A stretch of DNA of 64,000 nt, taken from JANQKX01 sp039028695 (lineage in GTDB: Bacteria > Pseudomonadota > Alphaproteobacteria > Kiloniellales > Kiloniellaceae). The stretch lies in NCBI GenBank assembly GCA_039028695.1, contig JBCCHN010000009.1:1-64000 (forward strand). Direction: 5' to 3'. Shown here one piece after another: positions 34,395-43,388 of the stretch; position 1 is the stretch's first letter; the number at the start of each line of letters is the position of its first letter. The position numbers and the translations under genes were made by a program. A model generated the notes under the pieces. It made no database searches. It saw nothing but the letters and a program-made list of their open reading frames with translations, and had not been told where the DNA came from.

Positions 34395-35804
34395 TCAGAT
34401 GTGAATCGCCCTTCCCGCCACGGCCAAGGCCGCCTCTTTGACCGCCTCGCCCATACCGGGGTGAGAGTGGCAGGTTCGGGCAATGTCCTCAGCGCAGGCA
34501 CCGAACTCCATGGCAATAACCGCTTCGGCCAAGAGATCCCCGGCCAAGGGCCCCAGAATGTGAACCCCCAAAACCTTATCCGTCGCCTTGTCAGCCAGGA
34601 TCTTCACCATGCCGTCCGTGTCCGCATTGGCACGGGCCCGACTGTTGGCGGTAAAGGGAAACTTGCCGACACTGTACTCAATGCCCTCTTCTTTAAGTTC
34701 CTCTTCTGTCTTGCCGACACCGGCCACCTCGGGCCAGGTGTAGACCACGCCGGGCACCAAGTTGTAGTCCACGTGTCCCGATTGACCGGCCATTGTTTCC
34801 ACGGCCGCCACGCCATCTTCCTCGGCCTTGTGGGCCAGCATGGGACCGGGCACGCAGTCCCCAATTGCGTAGACGCCTGGCACTGAGGTTTGGAAACTGC
34901 CGTCCACTTGGATGAAGCCCCGGTTGTCCATCTCCACGCCGAGCTCTTTCAGGCCCAGGCCTTCGGTGAAGGGCCGTCGGCCGATGGACAGCAGAACGTT
35001 TTCCGCCTCCATGGTCTCCGCATCGCCGCCCTTGGCCGGCTCTATGGTGAGCAGAACGCCGCCATCGCTGGCAACAGCCGAGGTGACTTTTTTACCGAGC
35101 TTAAATTTCAGGCCCTGCTTGGTGAGTACCCGCTGGGTCTGCTTGGCGATTTCACCGTCCATGCCCGGCAGAATCCGGTCGAGGAATTCCACGACCGTCA
35201 CCTTGGCGCCCAAGCGCGACCAGACCGAACCCAATTCCAGGCCGATGACGCCGGCGCCGATGACCACCATGCTTTCCGGCACCTTTGACAGCTCCAGGGC
35301 GCCGGTTGAGGTCACGATTTGCTTCTCGTCTACATCAATACCCGGTAAGGGAGTGGACTCAGAGCCTGTGGCAATCAAGATCTTTGCAGCTTGCAAGGTG
35401 TCAGTGCCACCGTCCGGAAGCTTGACGGACACCTCGCCGGCCTTAGGGATGGAGCCCCAGCCCTTGATGTAGTCCACCTTGTTTTTCTTGAAGAGAAATT
35501 CGATGCCGGTGGTCAAATCCTTCACGACCTTGTCCTTACGGCCCAGCATAGTCGGCAAATCCAGGTTGATTTGAGACGCGGCGATGCCGTGGGCAGCAAA
35601 ATGCTTGGTGGCGTCGGCAAATTTTTCAGACGATTGCAACATCGCCTTGGAGGGGATGCATCCCACATTCAAGCAAGTTCCGCCCAGGCTGCCGCGTCCC
35701 TCCACGCAGGCGGTTTTCATGCCCAGTTGGGAGGCCCGGATGGCCGCTACATAACCGCCGGGGCCGCCGCCGATCACCACCAAATCATATTGTGTCTCGG
35801 CCAT
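34395..35804 (-). CDS. lpdA: Dihydrolipoyl dehydrogenase (E3)
   Basis: A 469-aa flavoprotein that reoxidises lipoamide in 2-oxoacid dehydrogenase complexes. The FAD motif is GGGPGGYVAAIRA, the redox disulphide lies in GGTCLNVGCIPSK, the NAD motif is GAGVIGLELGSVW, the second FAD contact is YAIGDCVPG, and the acid-base pair is in CHSHPGMGEAVKEAA. The length is typical. It is convergent with xerC (51 bases). No other dehydrogenase complex genes are in the window, so which complex it serves cannot be told. Confidence 0.96.
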   Translation of the reverse strand: MAETQYDLVVIGGGPGGYVAAIRASQLGMKTACVEGRGSLGGTCLNVGCIPSKAMLQSSEKFADATKHFAAHGIAASQINLDLPTMLGRKDKVVKDLTTGIEFLFKKNKVDYIKGWGSIPKAGEVSVKLPDGGTDTLQAAKILIATGSESTPLPGIDVDEKQIVTSTGALELSKVPESMVVIGAGVIGLELGSVWSRLGAKVTVVEFLDRILPGMDGEIAKQTQRVLTKQGLKFKLGKKVTSAVASDGGVLLTIEPAKGGDAETMEAENVLLSIGRRPFTEGLGLKELGVEMDNRGFIQVDGSFQTSVPGVYAIGDCVPGPMLAHKAEEDGVAAVETMAGQSGHVDYNLVPGVVYTWPEVAGVGKTEEELKEEGIEYSVGKFPFTANSRARANADTDGMVKILADKATDKVLGVHILGPLAGDLLAEAVIAMEFGACAEDIARTCHSHPGMGEAVKEAALAVAGRAIHI

Positions 35805-35902
35805 CGCTGAACTCCCCTCGGTTAGACTGCCGGAATGTGTGAGGGTAATGATAGGCGAGGCTGCTACCGAGGGACAAGTCCAGCTGCTGGTTTGTCTTCA
35901 AT

Positions 35903-36673
35903 TCACGAGTCCAGCGGCATCACAACAGGCGCTTTTGCCTCGTGAACTTGCAAGAGATGTCCTGCTGGTACCGGTTCCCAATTGTCGGCCACATCGTCTA
36001 AGGGCTCGGACACAACAACAATGCGGTCGCCCTCGGCGGCGTAGTATAAGCTTGGCGGCTTATCGTCGCTGGAATAGCGGATGGCATAAAGGCTCTTGCC
36101 GTCGGAAAGTGCGGCCGTGCAGCGGAACAAAGAGGGCGCCTCGCTTTCTTCCATAACATGGCGCACAAGGCTTAGGGTCTTGTTGATTGCGCACAGGGGA
36201 TCCTTATCCAAATCATGAGCAAGCAAGAGATAAAAAAGAATCTCGCTGTCTGTGGTGCCTTGCCGAAAAGCATATAGGGTATCGGGGATATGAGCCTCGA
36301 GCCGGCGTCGGAACCCCATATAGTTGCCGATTTGGCCGTTGTGCATGAAGAGCCACTTTTGATGGGCAAAGGGATGGCAGTTAGAGCGGACGGTCTCGGT
36401 TCCGGTAGAAGCCCGCACATGAGCAAAAAACAGGGGTGAGGAAATCTGATGGGCAAGGCTGCGCAGATTGCTGTCATTCCAGGCCGGCAGGACCTCACGG
36501 TACAATCCTGGTAGGTCCCGGTCCCCGTACCAGCCTATGCCAAAGCCGTCGCCATTGGTGGGTACTTTGGCTTCCATGGCGCGCAGGGATTGATCGATCA
36601 GGGAATGGTCTGGCTTATAAATAAGGTCCTCGAGAAAAATCGGATCGCCTTTGTAAGTTAGCCAACGGCACAT
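35903..36673 (-). CDS. Class II glutamine amidotransferase (YafJ-like)
   Basis: A 256-aa protein of the YafJ/EgtC type. The N-terminal nucleophile is Cys2 in MCRWLTYKGDP, so the start is set at ATG 36673. A longer frame from 36733 would bury the cysteine and is rejected. Class II motifs follow: FAHVRAST, NCHPFAHQ, FMHNGQIGNYMGF and TTDSEILFYLL. The domain hydrolyses a gamma-glutamyl amide. No synthase partner is nearby, and the egtB/egtD genes of ergothioneine synthesis are absent, so the physiological substrate is open. Confidence 0.88.
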   Translation of the reverse strand: MCRWLTYKGDPIFLEDLIYKPDHSLIDQSLRAMEAKVPTNGDGFGIGWYGDRDLPGLYREVLPAWNDSNLRSLAHQISSPLFFAHVRASTGTETVRSNCHPFAHQKWLFMHNGQIGNYMGFRRRLEAHIPDTLYAFRQGTTDSEILFYLLLAHDLDKDPLCAINKTLSLVRHVMEESEAPSLFRCTAALSDGKSLYAIRYSSDDKPPSLYYAAEGDRIVVVSEPLDDVADNWEPVPAGHLLQVHEAKAPVVMPLDS

Positions 36674-36872
36674 GTTGTCGTTCTCCAAAAATGTTCTGAA
36701 AACGAGCCCGGGCCGCGCCTTTTGGTCGGTCAACGCTTATCCAATGTCGCGCCGCCTCGTGTGCAATAATAGGCCTCTGTCCCGGAGCCGAACAAGCGCC
36801 AAGCTTAGCGCCATCTTGCCTCTAGCTCTTTAGGCTTCTACGCTTTGCAAGCTGGAATGAGGTGAACGATTA

Positions 36873-37652
36873 ATGGCATTGAAGATCGCGGAACGATGGT
36901 TCGAACGCCGTCGCATTGACGACGATATAACCTTGCTGTGGGAACCCCATGTTGTGCCGCTCATGCGCTGCAACATCTGGCATGTGCGAGGACGAGACCG
37001 GGATCTGATGGTGGATACGGGGATGGGCGTGACTTCCCTTAGAGAGGCCACCAAGGACCTCATCGATAAGCCTGTAGTGGCCGTCGCAACCCATAGTCAC
37101 GCCGACCACATGGGCGGGCACCACGAATTTGAGACCTGTCTGGTGCATCGCTTGGAAAAGGAAAATTTTGAGGCCCCCAGTGAGGCGGGCAGCCTTTTTA
37201 TCAATGATTTCGGTGAAGACTTTGTCGACATGCTGGAGCGGGCCGGGTATCCGGTCGAAAAGGGTCAACAGCTTATCACCGCCTTGCCTCACGCGGGCTA
37301 TGACCCAAAGAGCTATTGCCTAAAGCCGGCCCGGGATGCGGTCGGGGTGGAGGAAGGCCATGTGGTCGATTTAGGGGGGCGACAGTTCGAGGTTTTGCAT
37401 CTGCCGGGACATTCTCCAGGCAGCATGGGCCTTTGGGAAGCAAGGACCGGTACGCTGTTTTCCGGCGACTGTGTCTACGATGGACCTCTCTTGGACGAAC
37501 TCGACCATTCCAATATCGTGGATTACAAGGCCAGCATGCAGCGCCTACGGGAGCTGCCGGTCAGGGTGGTCCACGCGGGGCACGATCCATCTTTCGGGGG
37601 CGAGCGCCTGCATCAACTCATCGATCTTTACTTGGAAAAAAGGCGGCCCTGA
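36873..37652 (+). CDS. MBL-fold metallo-hydrolase
   Basis: A 259-aa metallo-beta-lactamase-fold enzyme with the metal motif THSHADHMGGHHEF (about 72-85). The later ligands lie in HLPGHSPGSMGLW, FSGDCVYDG and VHAGHDPSFGG. This set would bind two metals. The order resembles glyoxalase II- and thioesterase-like members. No fused domain gives the substrate away. It is transcribed away from the amidotransferase gene and towards hemA. The 81-base gap to hemA holds a GCCCC/GGGGC hairpin without a T run. Confidence 0.85.
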   Translation: MALKIAERWFERRRIDDDITLLWEPHVVPLMRCNIWHVRGRDRDLMVDTGMGVTSLREATKDLIDKPVVAVATHSHADHMGGHHEFETCLVHRLEKENFEAPSEAGSLFINDFGEDFVDMLERAGYPVEKGQQLITALPHAGYDPKSYCLKPARDAVGVEEGHVVDLGGRQFEVLHLPGHSPGSMGLWEARTGTLFSGDCVYDGPLLDELDHSNIVDYKASMQRLRELPVRVVHAGHDPSFGGERLHQLIDLYLEKRRP

Positions 37653-37733
37653 AGGGACCTCACGCCCCCTAATGGGGCCTTGACCTCTCACAATTCACCG
37701 CGGCAGGAGACGCGCTAGAATAGAAGGACTAAA

Positions 37734-38948
37734 TCAGGCAACCGCGCGGGACAGAGCGCATTGTGTCCAAAGGCCGGTCAACGCGGCGACCAGACGCTCG
37801 ACATCTTCCGGCGAATGCAGCGGTCCCGGAGTAATCCTTAGACGCTCGGTTCCTTTCGGTACGGTCGGGTAATTGATCGGTTGCACATAGATCCCGTGAT
37901 CATAAAGCAAAATGTCGCTGAGCATTTTACACTTTACCGGATCTCCGACCATGACCGGAATTATGTGACTGGGATTGGGCTTGTGCGGAATGCCGACGGC
38001 ATCCAAACGGCGCCGCACCTCGGCGACATTGGCACGCTGAAGCTGACGTTCTTCATCGCTTTGTTTTAGATGCTGAACAGCCGTCATGGCACCGGCAGCC
38101 ACAGCCGGCGGCAAAGCGGTGGTAAATATAAATCCGCTGGCGAAGGATCTGACAAAATCGCAAAGAGCTGCCGACGCCGCGATATAGCCGCCGATCACGC
38201 CAAATGCCTTGGCCAGGGTTCCCTCAATCACCGTTAAGCGGTCCATAAGCCCTTCGCGTTCGGCAATACCGCCGCCCCGCGGGCCGTACATGCCCACCGC
38301 ATGGACCTCGTCAAGGTAGGTCATGGCGCCGTACTTGTCGGCCACATCACAAATCTCTCGGATCGGTGCGATATCACCATCCATCGAATAGACGCTCTCA
38401 AAAGCGATCAACTTGGGTCGATCCGGATCGATTTGCGCCAGCTGGCGTTCAAGGTCCGCCACGTCATTATGCTTAAAGATCCGTTTTTCCGCACGCGAGT
38501 GGCGAATACCTTCGATCATCGAGGCGTGATTCAGTTCATCGGAAAACACCACGCAGCCCGGCAGGTTTTTGGCTAAGGTTCCCAAAGTGGCGAAGTTGGA
38601 AACATATCCGGAGGTGAAGAGCAGCGCGGCTTCCTTCTGATGAAGGTCGGCCAGTTCGCGCTCAAGCAAAACGTGATCGTGATTTGTCCCGGATATGTTC
38701 CGGGTTCCTCCAGCGCCGGCGCCGCACCGATGAATGGCATCGATCATGGCCTTTAGCACTGCCTGGTTTTGCCCCATTCCCAGGTAGTCATTTGAACACC
38801 AGACAGTCACGTCCCGGACTGTCTCGTTCACATACTGATGGGCGCGCGGAAAGTGGCCAGCTTGGCGTTCTAATTCGGCGAAGAAACGGTAGTTGCCTTC
38901 GTCCCGCAAGGAATCCAGGCGGGTCTTAAAGAAGGCTTCGTAATCCAT
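37734..38948 (-). CDS. hemA: 5-Aminolevulinate synthase
   Basis: A 404-aa PLP enzyme that condenses glycine with succinyl-CoA to start tetrapyrrole synthesis by the C4 route, a mark of Alphaproteobacteria. It begins MDYEAFFKTRLDSLRDEGNYR. It shows CSNDYLGMGQN, GGTRNISGTNHDHVLLE, the PLP-contact LDEVHAVGMYG and the Schiff-base lysine in GTLAKAFGVIGGYI. The length matches the family. A GGAGGA precedes the ATG by seven bases. A class II FNR/FixK-type promoter lies upstream at 39002-39043, so oxygen limitation probably raises expression. Confidence 0.97.
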   Translation of the reverse strand: MDYEAFFKTRLDSLRDEGNYRFFAELERQAGHFPRAHQYVNETVRDVTVWCSNDYLGMGQNQAVLKAMIDAIHRCGAGAGGTRNISGTNHDHVLLERELADLHQKEAALLFTSGYVSNFATLGTLAKNLPGCVVFSDELNHASMIEGIRHSRAEKRIFKHNDVADLERQLAQIDPDRPKLIAFESVYSMDGDIAPIREICDVADKYGAMTYLDEVHAVGMYGPRGGGIAEREGLMDRLTVIEGTLAKAFGVIGGYIAASAALCDFVRSFASGFIFTTALPPAVAAGAMTAVQHLKQSDEERQLQRANVAEVRRRLDAVGIPHKPNPSHIIPVMVGDPVKCKMLSDILLYDHGIYVQPINYPTVPKGTERLRITPGPLHSPEDVERLVAALTGLWTQCALSRAVA

Positions 38949-39461
38949 CCTCAGGTCCTCCGAACAGCGTGCCGACGAGCAACTTTACTATAGTTAAAGG
39001 CATATAAACCGACTTTATTTCGTCACGCCTTGATCACGATCAATATATCTCACAAGAAAATGGCCGAAATATAGCCTTCATTGCAAGTTTTCTAACATAG
39101 CGATGCGTATGGCCCCGGTCTATAGCAGGTCTGATGCAATATGCAAAAGTGTAAAAACTTTCATCTTTATTGCGGAACATATTTATATCAAAAAGATGAT
39201 GTTTTGGATAAAGTTTTACCATAAATAGTATTGGTCGGATTTTTAACAACACTTCCCAATCAATGTGTCGTTTTGGGATTTGATTCATATCCACTGCAAC
39301 TTAAAAACCGGTGCTTTTGCCGCGAACTAAAGTTTGATTTCGTGCTACGGAACTGTAAAGTCTAGGCCTTGTGGAAATGAGGTCTCCCCATAAATGCCTG
39401 CTTTGTGAGGCAAAGTGGTCAGGGACCCTTTGAAAAAGATCAAAATTAGGGAGCGTAAGCT
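38949..39461. other. AT-rich divergent gap between hemA and the TRAP receptor gene
   Basis: 513 bases without a supported gene. The hemA promoter described above lies near the left end. Near the right end is a plausible plus-strand promoter, TTGATT (39334-39339) and TAAAGT (39356-39361) with a 16-base spacer. A CTTTG/CAAAG inverted repeat (39401-39415) and an imperfect FNR-like TTGAAAAAGATCAA (39430-39443) lie just before the receptor gene. An 84-codon minus-strand frame in the middle overlaps the FNR box and has no family features. Confidence 0.6.
39002..39043 (-). promoter_or_regulatory. FNR/FixK box and -10 element of hemA
   Basis: A perfect TTGATCGTGATCAA palindrome (39030-39043; TTGAT-N4-ATCAA) lies on the hemA side. 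On the minus strand, 22 bases after it, comes TTATAT (39002-39007), a good -10 hexamer. This spacing places the box centre near -41.5 relative to the expected start, the class II activator position. The start codon of hemA is about 55 bases further on. Confidence 0.75.
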
Positions 39462-40472
39462 ATGAAAAAATCAGGAAAGATTTTGGCCGCCGCACTTGCG
39501 GGTAGCCTTTTTGCCGGGGTTGCCTTGGCGCAAGATCCCACGTTTTTCCGCATTGGCACCGGCAGCGCCGGCGGAACCTATTTCCCCATCGGCGGTACCA
39601 TCGCAAACGGAATTTCTTCCCCTCCGGGGTCCCGCCCCTGTGACGAGGGTGGACAGTGCGGTGTGCCCGGACTGATCGCCATCGCTCAATCAACGACCGC
39701 ATCTGTGTTTAACAACGCCGCGGTGCAGAATGGCGAGCTGGAAATGGGTATGGCGGCAGCGGACGTGACCCGGTCCATGTATCTGGGCGAGGGCAAGTTT
39801 GACGGTAAGCCTCACGAAAAGCTGCGCGTGGTCGCCAATCTTTATCCGGAAGACCTGCACCTTGTTCTGCCCGAAGGCAAAACCATCAATGACTTGAGCG
39901 ATCTCAAGGGCAAGCGCGTTGGCATCGCCCAAGCGGGCTCAGGCACGCAAGTGGCTGTCCTGCAAATGCTCGAAGCTTGGGGTGTTACACGCGATGACAT
40001 TGAAGAAGCCGAACTGAATAACAGTCAATCCGCCGAACGCATGGCCGACGGTCAGTTGGATGCTTACTTCTATGCCGCTGGCTGGCCCGTGGCCGCGATG
40101 GTCCAATTGGCGTCAACCAAGGGCATGAACCTGCATTCCTTCTCCGACGAAGACTTGCAGAAGATCAATGAAGTCATCCCGGCTTATATTCCCTCGCAAA
40201 TCCCTGCGGGCGTTTACGAAGGCGTTGATGTGGACTCCAAGACACCGGCGGTGAGCGCCCTTTTGGTGGTCTCGGCCGATCAGGATGAAGAGCTGGTCTA
40301 TGGTATCACCAAGGCTCTGTGGAACGATAACACCCGCAAGCTGCTCGACAATGGTCATGCCAAGGGTAAGCAGATCACACCGGACACGGCGCTAGATGGC
40401 GTGATTGCTCTCGGCGTACCGCTGCATCCCGGCGCGGAACGGTTCTACAAAGAAGCCGGTTTGCTTCAGTAA
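39462..40472 (+). CDS. TAXI family TRAP transporter solute-binding protein
   Basis: A 336-aa periplasmic receptor with signal peptide MKKSGKILAAALAGSLFAGV, cleaved after ALA. The TAXI family pattern is clear: FFRIGTGSAGGTYFPIGGTIANGIS, then CGVPGLIAIAQSTTASVFN, LKGKRVGIAQAGSGTQV and DAYFYAAGWP. A short Cys-containing segment (SRPCDEGGQCGVPG) is typical of a TAXI subgroup. TAXI receptors often bind glutamate-like or other carboxylates, but the ligand here is unknown. AGGGAG precedes the ATG. The fused permease follows after a hairpin at 40499. Confidence 0.92.
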   Translation: MKKSGKILAAALAGSLFAGVALAQDPTFFRIGTGSAGGTYFPIGGTIANGISSPPGSRPCDEGGQCGVPGLIAIAQSTTASVFNNAAVQNGELEMGMAAADVTRSMYLGEGKFDGKPHEKLRVVANLYPEDLHLVLPEGKTINDLSDLKGKRVGIAQAGSGTQVAVLQMLEAWGVTRDDIEEAELNNSQSAERMADGQLDAYFYAAGWPVAAMVQLASTKGMNLHSFSDEDLQKINEVIPAYIPSQIPAGVYEGVDVDSKTPAVSALLVVSADQDEELVYGITKALWNDNTRKLLDNGHAKGKQITPDTALDGVIALGVPLHPGAERFYKEAGLLQ

Positions 40473-40498
40473 AACCGTCCACGCTTGAGTAAGTTAAC

Positions 40499-40556
40499 CC
40501 GGCCAGCGGTCTTGTTCGTCATCACAGAAGGGCTGTCGCTGGCCGGACTTTTTTTT
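40499..40556 (+). terminator. Hairpin terminator/attenuator between TRAP receptor and permease
   Basis: CCGGCCAGCG (40499-40508) pairs perfectly with CGCTGGCCGG (40537-40546) around a 28-base loop, followed by AC and a run of eight T (40549-40556). It could end most transcripts after the receptor gene, giving more receptor than permease. Confidence 0.7.
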
Positions 40557-40649
40557 ATGAGCTGTGTTTTCTAGGGTATTTTGATTAGGTGCCTGCGGGC
40601 TGCGGGAAGGGGTTCTTGAAAAGCGAGAAATTTTAGGGGGAGACGACTG

Positions 40650-42875
40650 ATGAGCGACGGAAAACCGGACGATCACGAACTAAGCCAAGAAGAACTTAAG
40701 GCGATCGAGGAGAAGTACGACGAGGCCGCGGCGACCCGCCCGGTAACAGACCGCATGCATACAATACTGCGTGTGGTCGCTATTGCCTTCGCCACTTACG
40801 AATTCCTGACTGCCGGTTTTGCCCTGCCCGCCGAACATTGGCACATGGGTTGGTTCCTGGCGGGCCTGTTTGTTCTGACTTATGCCTATTTTCCGCTCTT
40901 TCGCACCAAGGAAGCCTTTCAACTCAGGCCGAGCCTGTTGAGGATCGGGAATATCCCGCTCTACGATTTGATTGCTATGGTCTTGGGCATTTCCGCGTCC
41001 CTTTATTTGGGCATGGCTTGGCATGGATTGCCTTTCTTCGGTATCGAGGAACAGACCTTTAGAATGGGCAATCCCAACATTTCGGACCTGGTTTTTGGCT
41101 CCATTCTTATTGTTCTGGTGCTCGACATTACACGGCGCACCCTTGGCTGGATTCTGCCACTGATTATTTGCGTGTTTATGTCTTATGCGCTGTTCGGACC
41201 CTATTTCCCGGGTATCCTGCAGCATCCGGGGGTGAAGTTTAACACCTTCGTGTCGTCCATGTATTTCCCCCAAGAAGGCATCTTTGGGGTCACCCTTTGG
41301 GTCGTCTCCACCATCGTCTTTCACTTTGTACTGTTCGGGGTCATTGCCCAGCGGACCGGCCTGGGAGCGCTTTTTATCGATAATGCGACCATTCTGGCCG
41401 GCAAGTACACCGGCGGCCCGGCTAAGGTTTCCGTGGTTTCCTCGGCCTTTTTCGGCACCATCTCGGGCTCGTCCGTGGCTAATACGGTCTCCACCGGTGC
41501 CCTCACCATTCCCAATATGAAACGGCTCGGATATCCCGGTCGTTTTGCCGGCGGTGTGGAAGCCGCGGCTTCGGCCGGTGGCCAGATCACACCGCCCATT
41601 ATGGGGGCCGCGGCCTTCATCATGGCCGAGTTTTTGGAGGTGCCCTACACCACCATCGTCATTGCGGCGATCTTTCCCGCCCTTTTGCATTATGTGGGCG
41701 TCTTCACGGTTGTCCATCTCATGGCCCGCCGGCTGGACCTGAAAGGCATCGCTGCCGATATGCTTCCCAAGTTCAAGGAGGTTTGGAAAGACGGCTGGGC
41801 CAATGTGATCCCCTTGATTGCCCTCCTGTCGGTTCTTTTCTCAGGCTACACACCATACATGTCGGCTTTTTGCGGCATCAGCCTGGCCATTATTGTGGGT
41901 GCCGCGCGGCGAGATACGCCCTTTACACTCATTTTCCCGGCCCTCTTTATCGCCTTTGCCTTTTGGAAATATATGACCGAGGGTTTCGGCCTGCCCATTA
42001 CGGCGCTTTTGGTCGCGGGCTCGATTATCGGCATTTTCAACCCGCAAAAACGCATGGAGATGCCGGCCATGCTAAATGCCCTGGAGACTGGCGTGAAGTA
42101 TGCCTTGGCGGTCGGGGCGGCCTCCGCCGCCGTGGGGATCGTGGTTGGCGTCATCAATACCACCGGCGTGGGCTTCCGGATCGGCTTCATGGTCACCTCC
42201 GGCGCCGCCACCATGGCTGAAAACCTCCATTGGTTCTTTAACTATGGCGCTTTCGAGCTGTTCTCGATCCAAGATCTGCAGCTCTTTTTGTCCCTCATCC
42301 TGATTGCAATCGCATGCATCTTGATGGGTGCTGGCATTCCCACGACGGCGCTCTACATCATGTTGGTGTCGGTTGCCCAGCCGGCCCTGGCGCAATTGGG
42401 TGTGCCGCCCATCGCCTCACACCTCTTCGTGCTCTACTACGGCGTTGTCGCCGAGATCACGCCGCCCGTCTGCACCTCGGCCTATGCGGCAGCGGCCATC
42501 GCCAATTCCAACCCCTTTAAAACAGGCATGTCCGCCTTCACTCTAGGGCTCGGCAAGATCATTGCGCCTATGGCCTTTGTCTATGCGCCTGTCTTGCTGT
42601 TGGTGTCGTCGACTGGCTTCAACTTTTTGGAATTTTCCTATGCGGCAACCAGCTGCATCTTGGGGGTGGTTGCCTTGTCGGCGTCCGTGGTGGGCTTTTT
42701 CTTTGCCCCCATGGCATGGTGGGAACGCATTTTGGCGGCTTTCGGCGGATTGGTGGCGATCGCACCATCGTGGCAATCGGACCTAATAGCCCTGGCCATC
42801 GTGGCACCGGTCATCTTGGTTCAAGTGATGGCTAAAAAGCGACGGGCCGAAACTTCCCCTGGGGCCGCACAATAG
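40650..42875 (+). CDS. TRAP transporter fused small and large permease
   Basis: A 741-aa inner membrane protein combining the four-helix DctQ-like part (about 30-140) and the large DctM-like part (about 150-620), as usual for TAXI-linked systems. The large part shows GGPAKVSVVSSAFFGTISGSSVANTVSTG, of which SGSSVANT is a hallmark, then AAASAGGQITPPIMGAAAF and a second EITPPVCTSAYAAAAIA. Four or so further hydrophobic segments follow at the C-terminus. Transport would be driven by an ion gradient. GGGGGAG precedes ATG 40650. Confidence 0.94.
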   Translation: MSDGKPDDHELSQEELKAIEEKYDEAAATRPVTDRMHTILRVVAIAFATYEFLTAGFALPAEHWHMGWFLAGLFVLTYAYFPLFRTKEAFQLRPSLLRIGNIPLYDLIAMVLGISASLYLGMAWHGLPFFGIEEQTFRMGNPNISDLVFGSILIVLVLDITRRTLGWILPLIICVFMSYALFGPYFPGILQHPGVKFNTFVSSMYFPQEGIFGVTLWVVSTIVFHFVLFGVIAQRTGLGALFIDNATILAGKYTGGPAKVSVVSSAFFGTISGSSVANTVSTGALTIPNMKRLGYPGRFAGGVEAAASAGGQITPPIMGAAAFIMAEFLEVPYTTIVIAAIFPALLHYVGVFTVVHLMARRLDLKGIAADMLPKFKEVWKDGWANVIPLIALLSVLFSGYTPYMSAFCGISLAIIVGAARRDTPFTLIFPALFIAFAFWKYMTEGFGLPITALLVAGSIIGIFNPQKRMEMPAMLNALETGVKYALAVGAASAAVGIVVGVINTTGVGFRIGFMVTSGAATMAENLHWFFNYGAFELFSIQDLQLFLSLILIAIACILMGAGIPTTALYIMLVSVAQPALAQLGVPPIASHLFVLYYGVVAEITPPVCTSAYAAAAIANSNPFKTGMSAFTLGLGKIIAPMAFVYAPVLLLVSSTGFNFLEFSYAATSCILGVVALSASVVGFFFAPMAWWERILAAFGGLVAIAPSWQSDLIALAIVAPVILVQVMAKKRRAETSPGAAQ

Positions 42876-42888
42876 GAGGCTTGTTGCC

Positions 42889-43311
42889 ATGATTGATAAA
42901 ATACTGGTCGCCGTGGATTTGGAGGACACTGCCCTGACCGAGCGCATGATCGAGGTCGCGGCTGATTTCTCCAAGCTAAAGGGAGCCCATATCACACTTG
43001 TCTATGTCGCCGCTGACATCGCGCCCGCCGCTGCGATCCAGCTGCCGAAAGGCTATCACGAAGACATGTCCGCCAAGGTTTCCGAACAGCTTGGGCATTT
43101 GGTCGGCAACCTGGGCCTGCCCGACGATAGGGCAAATATTGCAGTCCGTTCCGGTTCAATCTATCGGGAAATCTTGACACAGGCGGCTGAGGACACGTCC
43201 GACCTTATCGTCATCGGCTGCCATAAGCCGGATCTTGCCGATTTCCTGCTCGGCCCGAATGCCGCGCGAGTCGTGCGTCACGCTTCCTGTTCGGTTTTTG
43301 TGGTCCGTTAA
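42889..43311 (+). CDS. UspA-domain protein, likely TRAP-associated regulator
   Basis: A 140-aa single universal stress protein domain: KILVAVDLEDTALTERMIE, then DTSDLIVIGCHKPDLADFLLGPNAARVVRHASCSVFVV, which carries a variant of the GxxG-N9-G(S/T) ATP motif (Pro in place of the usual Ser). It starts 13 bases after the TRAP permease stop, with AGGAGG before the ATG, so it is surely cotranscribed. In Halomonas the similar TeaD modulates a TRAP transporter; the same role here is inferred from position. Confidence 0.88.
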   Translation: MIDKILVAVDLEDTALTERMIEVAADFSKLKGAHITLVYVAADIAPAAAIQLPKGYHEDMSAKVSEQLGHLVGNLGLPDDRANIAVRSGSIYREILTQAAEDTSDLIVIGCHKPDLADFLLGPNAARVVRHASCSVFVVR

Positions 43312-43388
43312 AGTCCGTCGCGAAACGCAAAAAAAGATTTAGCGGCGTTCGCTGTGGGTGGCAGATCTAAATTGAGGAGGACTCCCTC

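Noticed and set aside
39040..39294. 84-codon minus-strand frame upstream of hemA
   Set aside because: It overlaps the FNR box, has no clear ribosome binding site and looks like random AT-rich sequence.
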